Of a stretch of DNA of 64,000 nucleotides, positions 7,912 to 18,289 are shown one piece after another (within the stretch, counting starts at the first letter, position 1; every line of letters begins with the position of its first letter). The stretch comes from Microbacteriaceae bacterium (GTDB taxonomy: Bacteria; Actinomycetota; Actinomycetes; Actinomycetales; Microbacteriaceae), in the NCBI GenBank assembly GCA_025464995.1, contig JAODMO010000006.1:1-64000 (forward strand), in the 5' to 3' direction. Made by a program: the position numbers and the translations under genes. The notes under the pieces were generated by a model. That model did no database searches. It worked only from the letters and a program-made list of their open reading frames with translations, and was not told the origin of the DNA.

Positions 7912-8634
7912 ATGACTTTCGCAGCCCCGACTCCACGTACCGTTCTCATCACCGGCGGCAACCGCGGAATCGGCCTCGCAATCGCCGAGGAGTTCGTCGC
8001 GCTCGGGCACCGTGTGGCGGTCACCGCCCGCTCGGGCGAGGGCCCACAGGGCACCATGACGGTGCGAGCGGATGTCACGGACACCGCGAGCCTGGACGCC
8101 GCCTTCACGGAGGTCGAGGCCGAATTCGGCCCGGTCGAGGTCGTCGTCGCGAACGCCGGCGTCACGCGCGACCTGCTGCTCATGCGCATGAACGAGGACG
8201 ACTTCGAATCGGTCATCGACACCAACCTCACCGGCGCCTTCCGGGTCGTCAAGCGAGCGTCGAAGGGGATGATGAAGGCGCGCTTCGGGCGCATCATCCT
8301 CGTCTCCAGCGTTGTCGGGATGCTCGGCTCCGCGGGACAGGTCAACTATGCCGCGTCGAAGAGCGGCCTCATCGGCATGGCACGCTCGCTCACGCGTGAG
8401 CTGGGTTCCCGCGGCATCACCGCGAACGTCGTCGCGCCAGGATTCATCGAGACCGATATGACGGGGGAGTTGCCCGCCGAGACGCAGGCCGACTACAAGA
8501 AGTCGATCCCGGTCGGCCGGTTCGCGACACCCTCCGAGGTGGCGAAGGTCATCGCGTGGCTCGCGAGCGACGACGCCGCCTACATCTCGGGAGCGGTCAT
8601 CCCGGTCGATGGCGGACTCGGCATGGGGCATTAG
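7912..8634 (+). CDS. fabG: 3-oxoacyl-ACP reductase-like SDR (FabG type)
   Basis: A 240-residue short-chain dehydrogenase/reductase. The NAD(P) motif TGGNRGIG (residues 14-21), NAGV (near 83), catalytic Ser in LVSSVVG, and YAASK (Tyr-x3-Lys) are all present, as is the C-terminal PVDGGLGMGH tail of FabG proteins. The compact ADVTDTASLDAAF region and overall size fit the actinobacterial FabG/MabA group acting in fatty-acid elongation, though SDR substrate calls are always uncertain. The ATG at 7912 is chosen over the track start 7846 because a TAGGCT -10 sits 7 nt upstream. Tail to tail with serB, 4 nt apart. Confidence 0.88.
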   Translation: MTFAAPTPRTVLITGGNRGIGLAIAEEFVALGHRVAVTARSGEGPQGTMTVRADVTDTASLDAAFTEVEAEFGPVEVVVANAGVTRDLLLMRMNEDDFESVIDTNLTGAFRVVKRASKGMMKARFGRIILVSSVVGMLGSAGQVNYAASKSGLIGMARSLTRELGSRGITANVVAPGFIETDMTGELPAETQADYKKSIPVGRFATPSEVAKVIAWLASDDAAYISGAVIPVDGGLGMGH

Positions 8635-8638
8635 GAGA

Positions 8639-9277
8639 TCAGCCTCTCAGCCCCAGGAGCGGCAGCAGCTGGCTCAGGTCGCGCACGTCGATGAGCACGT
8701 GCGCCTCGTCGCGCACGGGTGCCTTGGCGTCGAAGCCGACGGAGAGTCCGGTGATGGCCATCATCTCGAGGTCGTTCGCGCCGTCGCCGACCGCGACGGT
8801 GTGGCTGAGGGGGATGCCGAAGTCGTCCGCCCACTCGCGGAGGGTCGCTGCCTTCGCGGCGGCGTCGATGATCGGCCCGCTCAGCCCGCCCGTCAGCACG
8901 CCGTCCTCGACCTCGAGACGGTTGGCGCGCCAGTCGTCGAGTCCGAGGCGTTCGGCGACGGGGTCGAGCAGCTCGTGAAATCCACCGGACACCACGGAGA
9001 CCCGTCCGCCGGCGCCCTGCACGGCCGCAACCATCTCGGGCACGCCCGCGGTCACGGCAATGCGGGGAGCGACATCGGCGAAGACGCTGACCGGCAGGCC
9101 GCGCAGCGTGGCGACCCGCGACCGGAGGCTCTGCTCGAAGTCGAGCTCGCCATTCATAGCGCTGAGGGTGATCTCGGCGACTTCTTCGAGGGTGCCCGCC
9201 CGTTCGGCGAGAAGCTCGATCACCTCGTTCTCGATCAGGGTGGAGTCGACGTCGAGCACTACGAGAAACCGGGCCAT
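8639..9277 (-). CDS. serB: Phosphoserine phosphatase SerB
   Basis: A 212-residue HAD-superfamily phosphatase of the SerB type, last step of serine synthesis. Motif I is VVLDVDSTLIENEVIELLAE (nucleophile Asp in DVDST), motif II SVVSGGFHELLDP, and motif III/IV GDGANDLEMM. There is no N-terminal ACT domain, so it is shorter than E. coli SerB. Start ATG 9277 (MARFLVVLDVDSTL) is preferred to the track start 9541, which would read through the glgC C-terminus region and intergenic DNA. Confidence 0.92.
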   Translation of the reverse strand: MARFLVVLDVDSTLIENEVIELLAERAGTLEEVAEITLSAMNGELDFEQSLRSRVATLRGLPVSVFADVAPRIAVTAGVPEMVAAVQGAGGRVSVVSGGFHELLDPVAERLGLDDWRANRLEVEDGVLTGGLSGPIIDAAAKAATLREWADDFGIPLSHTVAVGDGANDLEMMAITGLSVGFDAKAPVRDEAHVLIDVRDLSQLLPLLGLRG

Positions 9278-9344
9278 GGGCGCGCTGTAGCCTTCCTGAA
9301 TCTGAGCGGGGTCCACCGGCGAGGCTTGTACGAGGAGAAAGCCC

Positions 9345-10586
9345 CTACGGCGAGACGTGCACGCCCTTGCCCACGATGGTGATTCCCGATTCGGTGACGG
9401 TGAGGCCCCTTGCACGGTCGGCGACCGGATCGACGCCCACGTGAGCGCCGGCTTCGATGACCACGTCCTTATCGAGAATAGCGCGTCGCACAACCGCGTT
9501 CGGTTCGATCCTGGCCCGCTCGAAGACGATCGAGTCGACAACCATGGCGCCCGACTCGACGGTCGTCCAGGGTCCGAGCACGCTGCGCTCGATGTGCGCG
9601 CCCGAGAGCAGCGACCCGAGCGAGACGATCGAGTCGATCGTGGTGCCGAGGTAGCCGCGCGCGTCCCGCACGAACTTCGCGGGCGGCGAGTTGAGCTGTT
9701 GGCTGAAGATCGGCCACTCGCGGTTGTACAGGTTGAAAATCGGCAAGGCAGAAATCAGGTCCTGGTGCGCCTCGAAGAACGAGTCGATCGTACCGACGTC
9801 GCGCCAGTAGAAACGGTCGCGGTCGGTCGACCCGGGCACGTCGTTCTGGTTGAGGTCGTAGACACCGGCGGCGCCTCGGGACACGAAGTCGGGAACGATG
9901 TCCCCGCCCATGTCGTGGTTCGAGTCGCTGCGTTCCCCGTCGCGCAGCACCGCGTCGATGAGGATGTCGGCGTCGAAGACGTAGTTGCCCATGGAGGCGA
10001 GCACCTCGTTCGGCGAGTCGGCGAGCCCCGTTGCATCCTGCGGTTTCTCGAGGAAGGCGTGGATCTTGGTCGGGTCGTTCTCGTCGAGCTCGATGACGCC
10101 GAACTGGTCGGCGAGACTGAGCGGCTGGCGGATGGCGGCGACGGTGAGCCCACGACCTGACGCGATGTGCGCCTCGATCATCTGGCTGAAGTCCATGCGG
10201 TAGACGTGGTCGGCGCCGACGACCACGACGATGTCGGGCTTCTCGTCGCGCAGAAGGTTGAGGCTCTGCAGGATGGCGTCGGCCGATCCGCTGAACCATC
10301 GCTTGCCGAGGCGCTGCTGCGCGGGCACGGATGCGACGTAGGCGTCGAGCAGCCCGGAGAGCCGCCACGTCTGCGAGATGTGGCGGTCGAGGCTGTGCGA
10401 CTTGTACTGCGTGAGCACCACGATCTTGGTGAGACCCGAGTTGATGAGGTTGCTGAGTGCGAAGTCGATCAGCCGGTAGCCGCCGCCGAAGGGCACCGCG
10501 GGCTTTGCCCGGTCGGCAGTGAGCGGCATGAGCCGCTTGCCCTCTCCGCCTGCGAGAACAATTCCAAAGATCTTCTTCGATGCCAT
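9345..10586 (-). CDS. glgC: Glucose-1-phosphate adenylyltransferase GlgC
   Basis: A 413-residue ADP-glucose pyrophosphorylase: glucose-1-phosphate + ATP to ADP-glucose. Diagnostic blocks are [26 protein letters not shown] (residues 10-35), [14 protein letters not shown] and FLEKPQ, with a left-handed beta-helix C-terminal domain ([26 protein letters not shown]). It is divergent from the glycogen synthase gene with only 46 bp between starts. On the minus strand TACTCT lies 6 nt before the ATG, so the message is probably leaderless. Confidence 0.96.
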   Translation of the reverse strand: MASKKIFGIVLAGGEGKRLMPLTADRAKPAVPFGGGYRLIDFALSNLINSGLTKIVVLTQYKSHSLDRHISQTWRLSGLLDAYVASVPAQQRLGKRWFSGSADAILQSLNLLRDEKPDIVVVVGADHVYRMDFSQMIEAHIASGRGLTVAAIRQPLSLADQFGVIELDENDPTKIHAFLEKPQDATGLADSPNEVLASMGNYVFDADILIDAVLRDGERSDSNHDMGGDIVPDFVSRGAAGVYDLNQNDVPGSTDRDRFYWRDVGTIDSFFEAHQDLISALPIFNLYNREWPIFSQQLNSPPAKFVRDARGYLGTTIDSIVSLGSLLSGAHIERSVLGPWTTVESGAMVVDSIVFERARIEPNAVVRRAILDKDVVIEAGAHVGVDPVADRARGLTVTESGITIVGKGVHVSP

Positions 10587-10632
10587 GGCTACAGAGTATG
10601 CGAGCGAGCGGGGCTGTACTAGCGTCAGTGGA
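10587..10632. promoter_or_regulatory. Back-to-back leaderless promoters of glgC and glgA
   Basis: The 46-bp gap contains TACTCT (minus strand, 10593-10598, 6 nt before the glgC ATG) and TAGCGT (plus strand, 10620-10625, 7 nt before the glgA ATG). With 17-nt spacers each -35 region would fall over the other gene's -10 or early coding sequence, so the two polymerases should compete for the same DNA. Confidence 0.55.
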
Positions 10633-11814
10633 ATGCGAGTCGATCTGATAACGAGAGAATTTCCGCCCGAGGTTTACGGGGGAGCCGGCGTGCACGTGAC
10701 CGAGCTCGTGCGGGCTCTACGCGGTGATATCGACGTGAAGGTGCGTGCCTTCGGGCGTCCGCGCGACGAGGCCGACGTCTTCTCCTATCTCGTTCCCGCC
10801 GAGCTCACCCACGCCAATCCCGCGCTCGCGACGCTCGGGGTCGATCTCCAGATCGCCCAGGATGTCGCCGGTGCAGACCTTGTGCACTCCCACACGTGGT
10901 ACGCGAACGCCGCCGGCCATCTCGCGTCCATGCTGCACGGCATCCCGCACGTCGTCACCGCACACAGCCTCGAGCCCCTCCGCCCCTGGAAGGCCGAACA
11001 GCTGGGCGGCGGCTACCGGGTCTCGAGCTGGATCGAGAGCACGGCGTTCGGCGGTGCCGCGACGGTGATCGCCGTGAGCCACGGCATGCGCCGCGACATC
11101 CTGCGCTCCTACCCCTTCCTCGACGAGGAGAAGGTGACGGTTGTGCACAACGGCATCGACCTCGAGCAGTGGAAGCCCGTGGATGACGCGGAGCTGGTGC
11201 GCTCGCTCGGCATCGATCCAGACCGCCCGTCTGTCGTCTTCGTCGGTCGCATCACGAGGCAGAAGGGGCTGCCCTACCTGCTGCGCGCCGCGGCGATGCT
11301 GCCGAAGGACGTGCAACTCATCCTCTGCGCGGGTGCACCCGACACCCCGGAGATCCTCGCCGAGGTACAGTCGGGCGTCGCGGCGCTCCAGGAGGAGCGC
11401 ACCGGCGTCGTCTGGATCGACCGGATGCTGAGCCAGCACGAGCTCTCCGCCGTGCTCACGAGCGCCACGACCTTCGTGTGCCCGTCGGTGTACGAGCCGC
11501 TCGGCATCGTCAACCTCGAGGCGATGGCCTGCGGCGCCCCCGTCGTCGGCACCGCGACGGGCGGTATCCCCGAGGTCATCGATGACGGGGTCACCGGGCG
11601 CCTCGTGCCCATCGACCAGCTCGACGACGGCACGGGCACCCCGATCGACCCCGATCGCTTCGTGCGCGACCTCGCGGCCGCGCTCACCGAGGTGGTGTCC
11701 GACCCGGAGACGGCCAAGCGGATGGGGGCCGCCGGTCGTCGTCGCGCCGAATCCGAGTTCGGCTGGGATCGCATCGCGACGCGGACGCGTGAGATCTACG
11801 CGTCGCTCACCTGA
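10633..11814 (+). CDS. glgA: GT4 glycogen synthase / maltose-1-phosphate synthase (GlgA/GlgM type)
   Basis: A 393-residue GT-B glycosyltransferase using ADP-glucose. The actinobacterial signature [17 protein letters not shown] is at the N-terminus; the nucleotide-binding half has [15 protein letters not shown] and the catalytic [19 protein letters not shown] (E-x7-E). Short actinobacterial GT4 members of this type (GlgM) make maltose-1-phosphate from ADP-glucose and glucose-1-phosphate as well as extending glucan; which activity dominates cannot be read here. The start is the ATG at 10633, 7 nt after a TAGCGT -10, rather than the track's 10519, which lies inside glgC. Confidence 0.92.
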   Translation: MRVDLITREFPPEVYGGAGVHVTELVRALRGDIDVKVRAFGRPRDEADVFSYLVPAELTHANPALATLGVDLQIAQDVAGADLVHSHTWYANAAGHLASMLHGIPHVVTAHSLEPLRPWKAEQLGGGYRVSSWIESTAFGGAATVIAVSHGMRRDILRSYPFLDEEKVTVVHNGIDLEQWKPVDDAELVRSLGIDPDRPSVVFVGRITRQKGLPYLLRAAAMLPKDVQLILCAGAPDTPEILAEVQSGVAALQEERTGVVWIDRMLSQHELSAVLTSATTFVCPSVYEPLGIVNLEAMACGAPVVGTATGGIPEVIDDGVTGRLVPIDQLDDGTGTPIDPDRFVRDLAAALTEVVSDPETAKRMGAAGRRRAESEFGWDRIATRTREIYASLT

Positions 11815-11832
11815 CCACCGCCCGCACGCGTC

Positions 11833-11847
11833 TAAGCTGGAAGCATC
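11833..11847 (+). promoter_or_regulatory. Leaderless promoter -10 of ABC ATPase gene
   Basis: TAAGCT at 11833-11838 is followed 9 nt later by the ATG at 11848. Confidence 0.5.
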
Positions 11848-12630
11848 ATGGCAAGCGTTCTAGAGCTCTCCGACGTCTCCGTTGTCCGCGACGGCAACCG
11901 CATCCTCGATTCGATCACCTGGGCGGTGGATAGTGAAGAGCGCTGGGTCGTGCTCGGCCCGAACGGCGCAGGCAAGACGACGCTGCTGTCGATCGCCTCG
12001 GCCTCGATCCACCCCAGTTCCGGAACGGCCAAGGTTCTCGACGACACCCTCGGCAAGGTCGACCTCTTCGAGCTGCGTCCGCGCATCGGCTTCGCGTCCA
12101 CAGCGCTCGCCCGTCGGGTTCCCGCGGGGGAGACGGTGCTCGATGTCGTCCTCACCGCCGCCTACTCCGTGACCGGGCGATGGAACGAGCAGTACGACGA
12201 CATCGACACTCGTCGCGCCCGCCGCGTGCTCGCCGAGTGGAAGCTCGACCACCTCGAACAGCGCCGTTTCGGTAGCCTCAGCGACGGCGAGCAGAAGCGT
12301 GTGCAGATCGCCCGTGCCGTCATGACCGATCCGGAACTCCTGCTGCTCGACGAGCCGGCAGCGAGCCTCGACCTCGGCGCCCGCGAGGAGCTGCTCCAGC
12401 TGCTCGGGGGATACGCCAGCTCGGAGTTCGCTCCCGGCATCATCATGGTGACGCACCACGTGGAGGAGATCCCTCGCGCGTTCAGCCACGCGTTGCTGCT
12501 CAAGCGGGGCCGCATCCAGGCCTCGGGGCCGCTCGACGAGGTCATCACGGCCGAGCACCTGAGCGCGACGTTCGACATGGACATCACCGTTGAGCGCCGC
12601 GAGGGTCGTTTCGCGGCACGCGCGGTCTGA
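11848..12630 (+). CDS. Orphan ABC transporter-type ATPase
   Basis: A 260-residue single ABC ATPase with Walker A GPNGAGKTTLL (residues 38-48), signature LSDGEQKRVQIARA, Walker B LLLLDEPAASLDLGAREELL and H-loop VTHHVEEIP. The signature Gly pair is SDGE instead of SGGQ, as in ModF/YlmA-like proteins with no permease partner. No membrane component is adjacent, so either it serves a distant permease or it is a soluble ATPase. Length and the HHVEEIP motif match the ModF-like group often annotated as molybdenum or iron ABC ATPase; substrate unknown. Confidence 0.85.
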   Translation: MASVLELSDVSVVRDGNRILDSITWAVDSEERWVVLGPNGAGKTTLLSIASASIHPSSGTAKVLDDTLGKVDLFELRPRIGFASTALARRVPAGETVLDVVLTAAYSVTGRWNEQYDDIDTRRARRVLAEWKLDHLEQRRFGSLSDGEQKRVQIARAVMTDPELLLLDEPAASLDLGAREELLQLLGGYASSEFAPGIIMVTHHVEEIPRAFSHALLLKRGRIQASGPLDEVITAEHLSATFDMDITVERREGRFAARAV

Positions 12631-12633
12631 TCT

Positions 12634-12686
12634 CACACGAGCCCTCTCGTCTGGTAGGCTTGACCCTTGGTTCAGGGTCTCGTGTG
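12634..12686. promoter_or_regulatory. Inverted repeats and promoter upstream of rpmE2
   Basis: CACACGAG-CCCT (12634-12645) pairs with AGGG-T-CTCGTGTG (12674-12686) around a TAGGCT -10 (12655-12660). Inside it GACCCT-TGGTTC-AGGGTC is a second perfect 6-bp inverted repeat. The arrangement could be an operator for a zinc or stress regulator, since type B L31 genes are often regulated, but no classic Zur box is seen. A leader of about 105 nt would separate this promoter from the ATG. Confidence 0.4.
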
Positions 12687-12774
12687 CCAGCACGCCACCC
12701 GCCACGCAAACTTCAGTCTCAGCACGTATCTCCACGTTCGAGAGAACGCACTTAGTGAAAAACAGGGAAAATCC

Positions 12775-13023
12775 ATGAAGACCGACATCCACCCCACGTA
12801 CAACGCGGTTGTGTTCCGCGACCTCGCCTCCGGTGAGACCTTCCTCACCCGTTCGACGGTGTCGAGCGACAAGACGATCGAGCTCGACGGCGAGACCTAC
12901 CCGGTCATCGACGTGGAGATCTCGTCCGCCTCGCACCCGTTCTACACGGGCAAGCAGCGCATCATGGACTCGGCGGGTCGCGTCGAGAAGTTCAACTCGC
13001 GCTACAAGGGCTTCAACAAGTAG
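12775..13023 (+). CDS. rpmE2: 50S ribosomal protein bL31 type B
   Basis: An 82-residue type B L31 ([21 protein letters not shown]... HPFYTGKQR). It lacks the CxxC/CxxC zinc ligands of type A, as expected of the zinc-independent paralogue that can replace the zinc form. It is a monocistronic gene closed by a strong terminator. In many bacteria expression responds to zinc; here only an inverted-repeat-rich promoter region is visible. Confidence 0.96.
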   Translation: MKTDIHPTYNAVVFRDLASGETFLTRSTVSSDKTIELDGETYPVIDVEISSASHPFYTGKQRIMDSAGRVEKFNSRYKGFNK

Positions 13024-13039
13024 GTTTTTGCCTCTACGG

Positions 13040-13076
13040 AAAGAGGGCGGTGAGCTTCGGCTCACCGCCCTCTTTC
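13040..13076 (+). terminator. Rho-independent terminator after rpmE2
   Basis: AAGAGGGCGGTGAGC-TTCG-GCTCACCGCCCTCTT: a perfect 15-bp stem with a UUCG-type tetraloop followed by T residues. Confidence 0.92.
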
Positions 13077-13132
13077 TTCGTGCCAGGCGCTGTGCTGGCC
13101 CGCGCGCGGTCGCGCAGACGGCCCCGTGCACG

Positions 13133-13822
13133 CTAGCGCTGCGGCCAGGCTCCGGAACTCGTGAAGGTCGGGTCTCTCGTGCGGCGCATGTAGTCCTGGA
13201 AGCTCGCGGACTGCTCGGCGCACCATCCCACCTGCAGGGCATGCAGGTCGGCACCGCTGACGGCGAGCTGCTCGCCATACCTGCCGGCGAGAGCCTGGGC
13301 GACCCTGCCCGCTGCCACGGCGTCGGCTCCGGCGTCGTGCGCGTCAGCGAGGTCTACGCCGTAGAACAGCGCGGCGGCCTCGAGCGTGCGCTTGCCCTTG
13401 CGGTACTTGTCGACGGCGCGGTCGAGCACGAGCGGGTCGATGATCGGCACCGGCTCGTGCAGAGGCGTCACGCCGTGGCGCACCGCCTCGTGGTGGAGCA
13501 ACGAGAGGTCGTACGGCGCGTTGTAGATCGTGATGGCGAGCCCGCGAGCCACGAGGTCTTCGAGTGCCGCGATGATCTCGGCCACCACCTCGCGCGCCGG
13601 GCGTCCCTCCGCGCGGGCGCGCTCGGTGGAGATGCCGTGCACCGCGGTGGCCTGCGGGGGGATATCGACGCCGGGATCGGCGAGCCACGCGCGCTCTTCC
13701 ACGACGTTGCCAGCGGGGCCGATGACACCGACGTGGGCCGAGACGATGCGGCTCGTCTCCACGTCGATGCCCGTCGTCTCGAGGTCGAAGACGCCGAGAT
13801 TGTGAAACCAGGAGTTGCTCAT
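13133..13822 (-). CDS. DnaQ-like 3'-5' exonuclease (DEDDh)
   Basis: A 229-residue exonuclease domain protein. Exo I is GVFDLETTGID (residues 9-19), Exo II NAPYDLSLLHHE, and Exo III HDAGADAVAAGRVA with the DEDDh histidine. It is a stand-alone member, not fused to UvrC or a polymerase, and may assist DNA polymerase III proofreading, repair or RNA trimming. TAGAGT on the minus strand (13829-13834) stands 6 nt before the ATG, so it is likely leaderless. Confidence 0.88.
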   Translation of the reverse strand: MSNSWFHNLGVFDLETTGIDVETSRIVSAHVGVIGPAGNVVEERAWLADPGVDIPPQATAVHGISTERARAEGRPAREVVAEIIAALEDLVARGLAITIYNAPYDLSLLHHEAVRHGVTPLHEPVPIIDPLVLDRAVDKYRKGKRTLEAAALFYGVDLADAHDAGADAVAAGRVAQALAGRYGEQLAVSGADLHALQVGWCAEQSASFQDYMRRTRDPTFTSSGAWPQR

Positions 13823-13831
13823 GCCTGCACT

Positions 13832-15556
<1,725 letters not shown>

Positions 15557-15647
15557 CAGGGCTCCTTGGAGGATGGGAGGCTAGGCTCGAGATGCGTGCG
15601 AATCGAGTCTAGGCGGGCTCCTAGCCCGTTGTCGCGAACGCCGTGCC

Positions 15648-15660
15648 TAGACTGGGAGCG
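15648..15660 (+). promoter_or_regulatory. Leaderless promoter -10 of alpha/beta hydrolase gene
   Basis: TAGACT at 15648-15653 lies 7 nt before the ATG at 15661. Confidence 0.55.
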
Positions 15661-16578
15661 ATGTCAGTCCATTCGCCCTTCGCCGCCCTGCTCGCCGAAC
15701 TGCCCATCCGTCACGGCGTCGTCTCCGTGCTCGGCAGTTCCACCCACTACTGGGTCTACGGACCCGAGGATGCGGCGACGACGATCGTCATCTCGCACGG
15801 CTACCGGGGTGAGCATCACGGCCTCGAGCCGGTGATCGCGCAACTCCGCGACGTGCGGATCATCGGCCCCGACCTGCCGGGCTTCGGCGAGTCGTCGCCC
15901 ATGACGGAGGCCGACCACAACGTGCCCGGCTATGCGGCCTGGTACGGCGCCTTCCTCGACGCCCTCGGGATCAACGGCACCGCGGTCGTGCTCGGGCACT
16001 CGTTCGGGTCGATGGTCACCTCCTACGCCGTGGCGAAGGGCATCGTCACCACCCCGAAGCTCGTGCTCGTGAACCCGATAGCCGCCTCCGCCCTCGACGG
16101 ACCGAGCAAGGTGCGCACCCAGGGCACCGTCGCCTATTACCGGCTCGCGATGCTGCTGCCCGAGCGCGCCGGGCAGTGGTTGCTCGACAACTGGCTCGTC
16201 ATCCGGTTCATGAGCCTGTCGCTCGCCAAGACGCGCGACAAGACCCTCCGTCGCTTCATCCACGACCAGCACCACACCTACTTCGGTCGCTTCTCCGACC
16301 GGCGCACCGTGGTCGAGGGTTTCGAGGCGTCGATCAGCACCGATGTGAGTGCCGTGGCCGCCGAGATCACCGTACCCACGCTGCTCATCGGCGCCCAGCA
16401 CGACCTCATCACCACCGTGCCGCAGCTCGAGGCGCTGCGGGCGAAGATGGCGGATGCGACACTCCACGTCGTGCCCGACGTCGGGCACCTCATCCACTAC
16501 GAGAAGTCTCGCGAGGCGGCCGCGCTCATCGTCGAGTTCCTGGGCGCCGGGCGGCTCACGGAGGCGCAGCCCGCCTGA
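15661..16578 (+). CDS. Alpha/beta hydrolase
   Basis: A 305-residue alpha/beta hydrolase of unknown substrate. The nucleophile elbow is GHSFGSM (near residue 118), an oxyanion HGYRGEH follows the third strand, the acid Asp is in GAQHDLI and the His in VPDVGHLIHYEK. No signal peptide, so cytoplasmic. The start ATG 15661 is supported by the leaderless TAGACT promoter; the track start 15643 lies within that promoter. It could be an esterase, peptidase or haloperoxidase-like enzyme. Confidence 0.85.
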   Translation: MSVHSPFAALLAELPIRHGVVSVLGSSTHYWVYGPEDAATTIVISHGYRGEHHGLEPVIAQLRDVRIIGPDLPGFGESSPMTEADHNVPGYAAWYGAFLDALGINGTAVVLGHSFGSMVTSYAVAKGIVTTPKLVLVNPIAASALDGPSKVRTQGTVAYYRLAMLLPERAGQWLLDNWLVIRFMSLSLAKTRDKTLRRFIHDQHHTYFGRFSDRRTVVEGFEASISTDVSAVAAEITVPTLLIGAQHDLITTVPQLEALRAKMADATLHVVPDVGHLIHYEKSREAAALIVEFLGAGRLTEAQPA

Positions 16579-16594
16579 CCCACGGCCGCGCGCT

Positions 16595-17239
16595 TCAGAG
16601 CGAGCGCGCCCCCGAGTCGCGTCGCTCGACGGCGTTCTGCTCCTCGATGTCGTCGGTCGCCCCGGGCATGCGCTCGTGCTCGATCGGGTCGTCGAACGCG
16701 ATGAGGTCGAGGGTGCCGTCGGTGTGGCGGAAGCTGTGGATGGACCCGTTGCGGATCGGCCCGGTGGTGATCGGATCGGATTCGGGCGCGACCTCTCCGA
16801 GCACGGTGCGGATGACGCCGCCGTGGCTCACGATCACGATCGACTCGCCGGGGTGGCTCTCGGCGAGGGCGATGATGGCCGGGATGGCGCGGGCCGCGAC
16901 CTCATCGCGGGTCTCCCGTCCGGGGATGGGGCCGGTGAAGCGCGCGTCGATGTCGTCGCCCGTCATGCCCTCGGCCTCGCCGTAGTTGCGCTCGACCAGG
17001 TCGGGGGCTGGCGACGGCGCAGGGAGGCCGAGGCGGGCGGCGATGATCTCCGCCGTCTCGAAGGCACGGGAGAGCGGGCTCGCGTACACGCCGTCCCACT
17101 CGCGTCGCGCGAGCAGCTCGCCGGCAGCGGCAGCCTGCGCCCGCCCGGTGTCGTTGAGCGGGATGTCGGTGCTGCCCTGGATGCGGCGTTCCCGGTTCCA
17201 GTCCGTCTCGCCGTGACGGACGAGGTAGATGGTGGTCAT
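16595..17239 (-). CDS. Histidine phosphatase family protein (phosphoglycerate mutase-like)
   Basis: A branch 1 histidine phosphatase of 214 residues: catalytic LVRHGETDWNRERRIQG at the N-terminus, second Arg in ASPLSRAFETAE, Glu in VERNYGEAEGM and the second His in IVSHGGVIRTVL. ATG 17239 is chosen over GTG 17248 because AGGGG lies 8 nt upstream of it. The C-terminus (after residue 175) is a variable acidic tail. Substrate unknown; members act on phosphosugars, nucleotides or acid phosphates. Confidence 0.88.
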   Translation of the reverse strand: MTTIYLVRHGETDWNRERRIQGSTDIPLNDTGRAQAAAAGELLARREWDGVYASPLSRAFETAEIIAARLGLPAPSPAPDLVERNYGEAEGMTGDDIDARFTGPIPGRETRDEVAARAIPAIIALAESHPGESIVIVSHGGVIRTVLGEVAPESDPITTGPIRNGSIHSFRHTDGTLDLIAFDDPIEHERMPGATDDIEEQNAVERRDSGARSL

Positions 17240-17291
17240 GCGTGGCACCCCTGTTCGGGAACCGCCTCGGTGGCGCTGGTGCCGCGCCGGG

Positions 17292-18155
17292 TCAGTCGCC
17301 GAGCCGCGCCAGGAGGGAGACGAGCGTCTCCGAAGTTCCTGCCTCGATCTTAACCGCAGCGCGGGAGTCGCCCTTGGTCGCGCCGCGGTTGATCACCACG
17401 ACCGGCAGCCTCTTCTTGACGGCCTGGTCGAGCAGGCGGATTCCGGAATTCACCATGAGCGAGGAGCCGGCGACGATGAACGCGTCCGCCGTCTGCACGA
17501 GGGCGGAGGCCTCGGTGAACTTCTCGAGAGGAACGTATTCGCCGAAGAAGACGACGTCGGGCTTGAGGAGTCCGCCGCACACGCTGCAGTCGGGAACGAC
17601 GAACTCGTCGACCGACTCGATCTGCACGTCTCCGTCGGGCGACAATTCGACGCTCGCCTCGTCGTCGAGCCACGAGTTGGCGGCCGCGAGGCGCGCCGCG
17701 ATGTCGCTTCGTGCGTAGTACTGGCCGCAGGTCAGGCAGCGCACGCGGTCCATCGATCCGTGCAGGTCGACGACGCGTTGGGAGCCGGCGCGGAGATGCA
17801 GCCCGTCGACATTCTGGGTTATGACGCCGTTGATGATGCCCGACGACTCGAGATCGGCGACCGCGACATGGCCTCGGTTGGGCGCGGCCGCGGCGAACCG
17901 CTTCCAGCCGAGGTGGCTGCCTGCCCAGTAGCGCTTGCGATAGTTCTCGTCGCCGAGGAACTGGGCGAACTTCATCGGCGAGCGCACCGGTGCGCCTTCG
18001 CCGCGGTAGTCGGGGATGCCGGAGTCGGTGCTGACGCCCGCGCCGGTGAGGAGAGCGATGCGGTGCCCACGCAGCAGGTCGACCGCCGCGTCGAGCTGGG
18101 GCTCGGTGCGCGAGTCGGCATCCGGCACGGGAGAATGGAGTTTCGGCATGATCAT
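17292..18155 (-). CDS. Sir2 family NAD-dependent protein deacylase
   Basis: A 287-residue sirtuin. NAD-binding motifs are TGAGVSTDSGIPDYRG and TQNVDGLH; the catalytic His is in VVDLHGSMD; the zinc is held by CLTCGQYY and CSVCGGLLKPDVVFFGE. The Rossmann end AGSSLMVNSG is present. The long segment between the cysteine pairs fits bacterial class II-like (SIRT4-like) sirtuins, which remove lysine acyl groups from metabolic enzymes. Start ATG 18155 with AGGGGA upstream. Confidence 0.93.
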   Translation of the reverse strand: MIMPKLHSPVPDADSRTEPQLDAAVDLLRGHRIALLTGAGVSTDSGIPDYRGEGAPVRSPMKFAQFLGDENYRKRYWAGSHLGWKRFAAAAPNRGHVAVADLESSGIINGVITQNVDGLHLRAGSQRVVDLHGSMDRVRCLTCGQYYARSDIAARLAAANSWLDDEASVELSPDGDVQIESVDEFVVPDCSVCGGLLKPDVVFFGEYVPLEKFTEASALVQTADAFIVAGSSLMVNSGIRLLDQAVKKRLPVVVINRGATKGDSRAAVKIEAGTSETLVSLLARLGD

Positions 18156-18289
18156 GCGTGTTCCCCTCGCTCGTGACCCTGTCTTCAGACTAAACGTCTT
18201 CCTTTACCGTTGTGTTTCCGATCGCTGGCAGTGTTCGCTCTCGGCCGCATCCGGCGGTGGGCAGCAATCGAGAGAATCGGACCGGCACC

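Noticed and set aside
12775-13023. Missing zinc ligands in L31
   Set aside because: Type B L31 naturally lacks the CxxC pairs.
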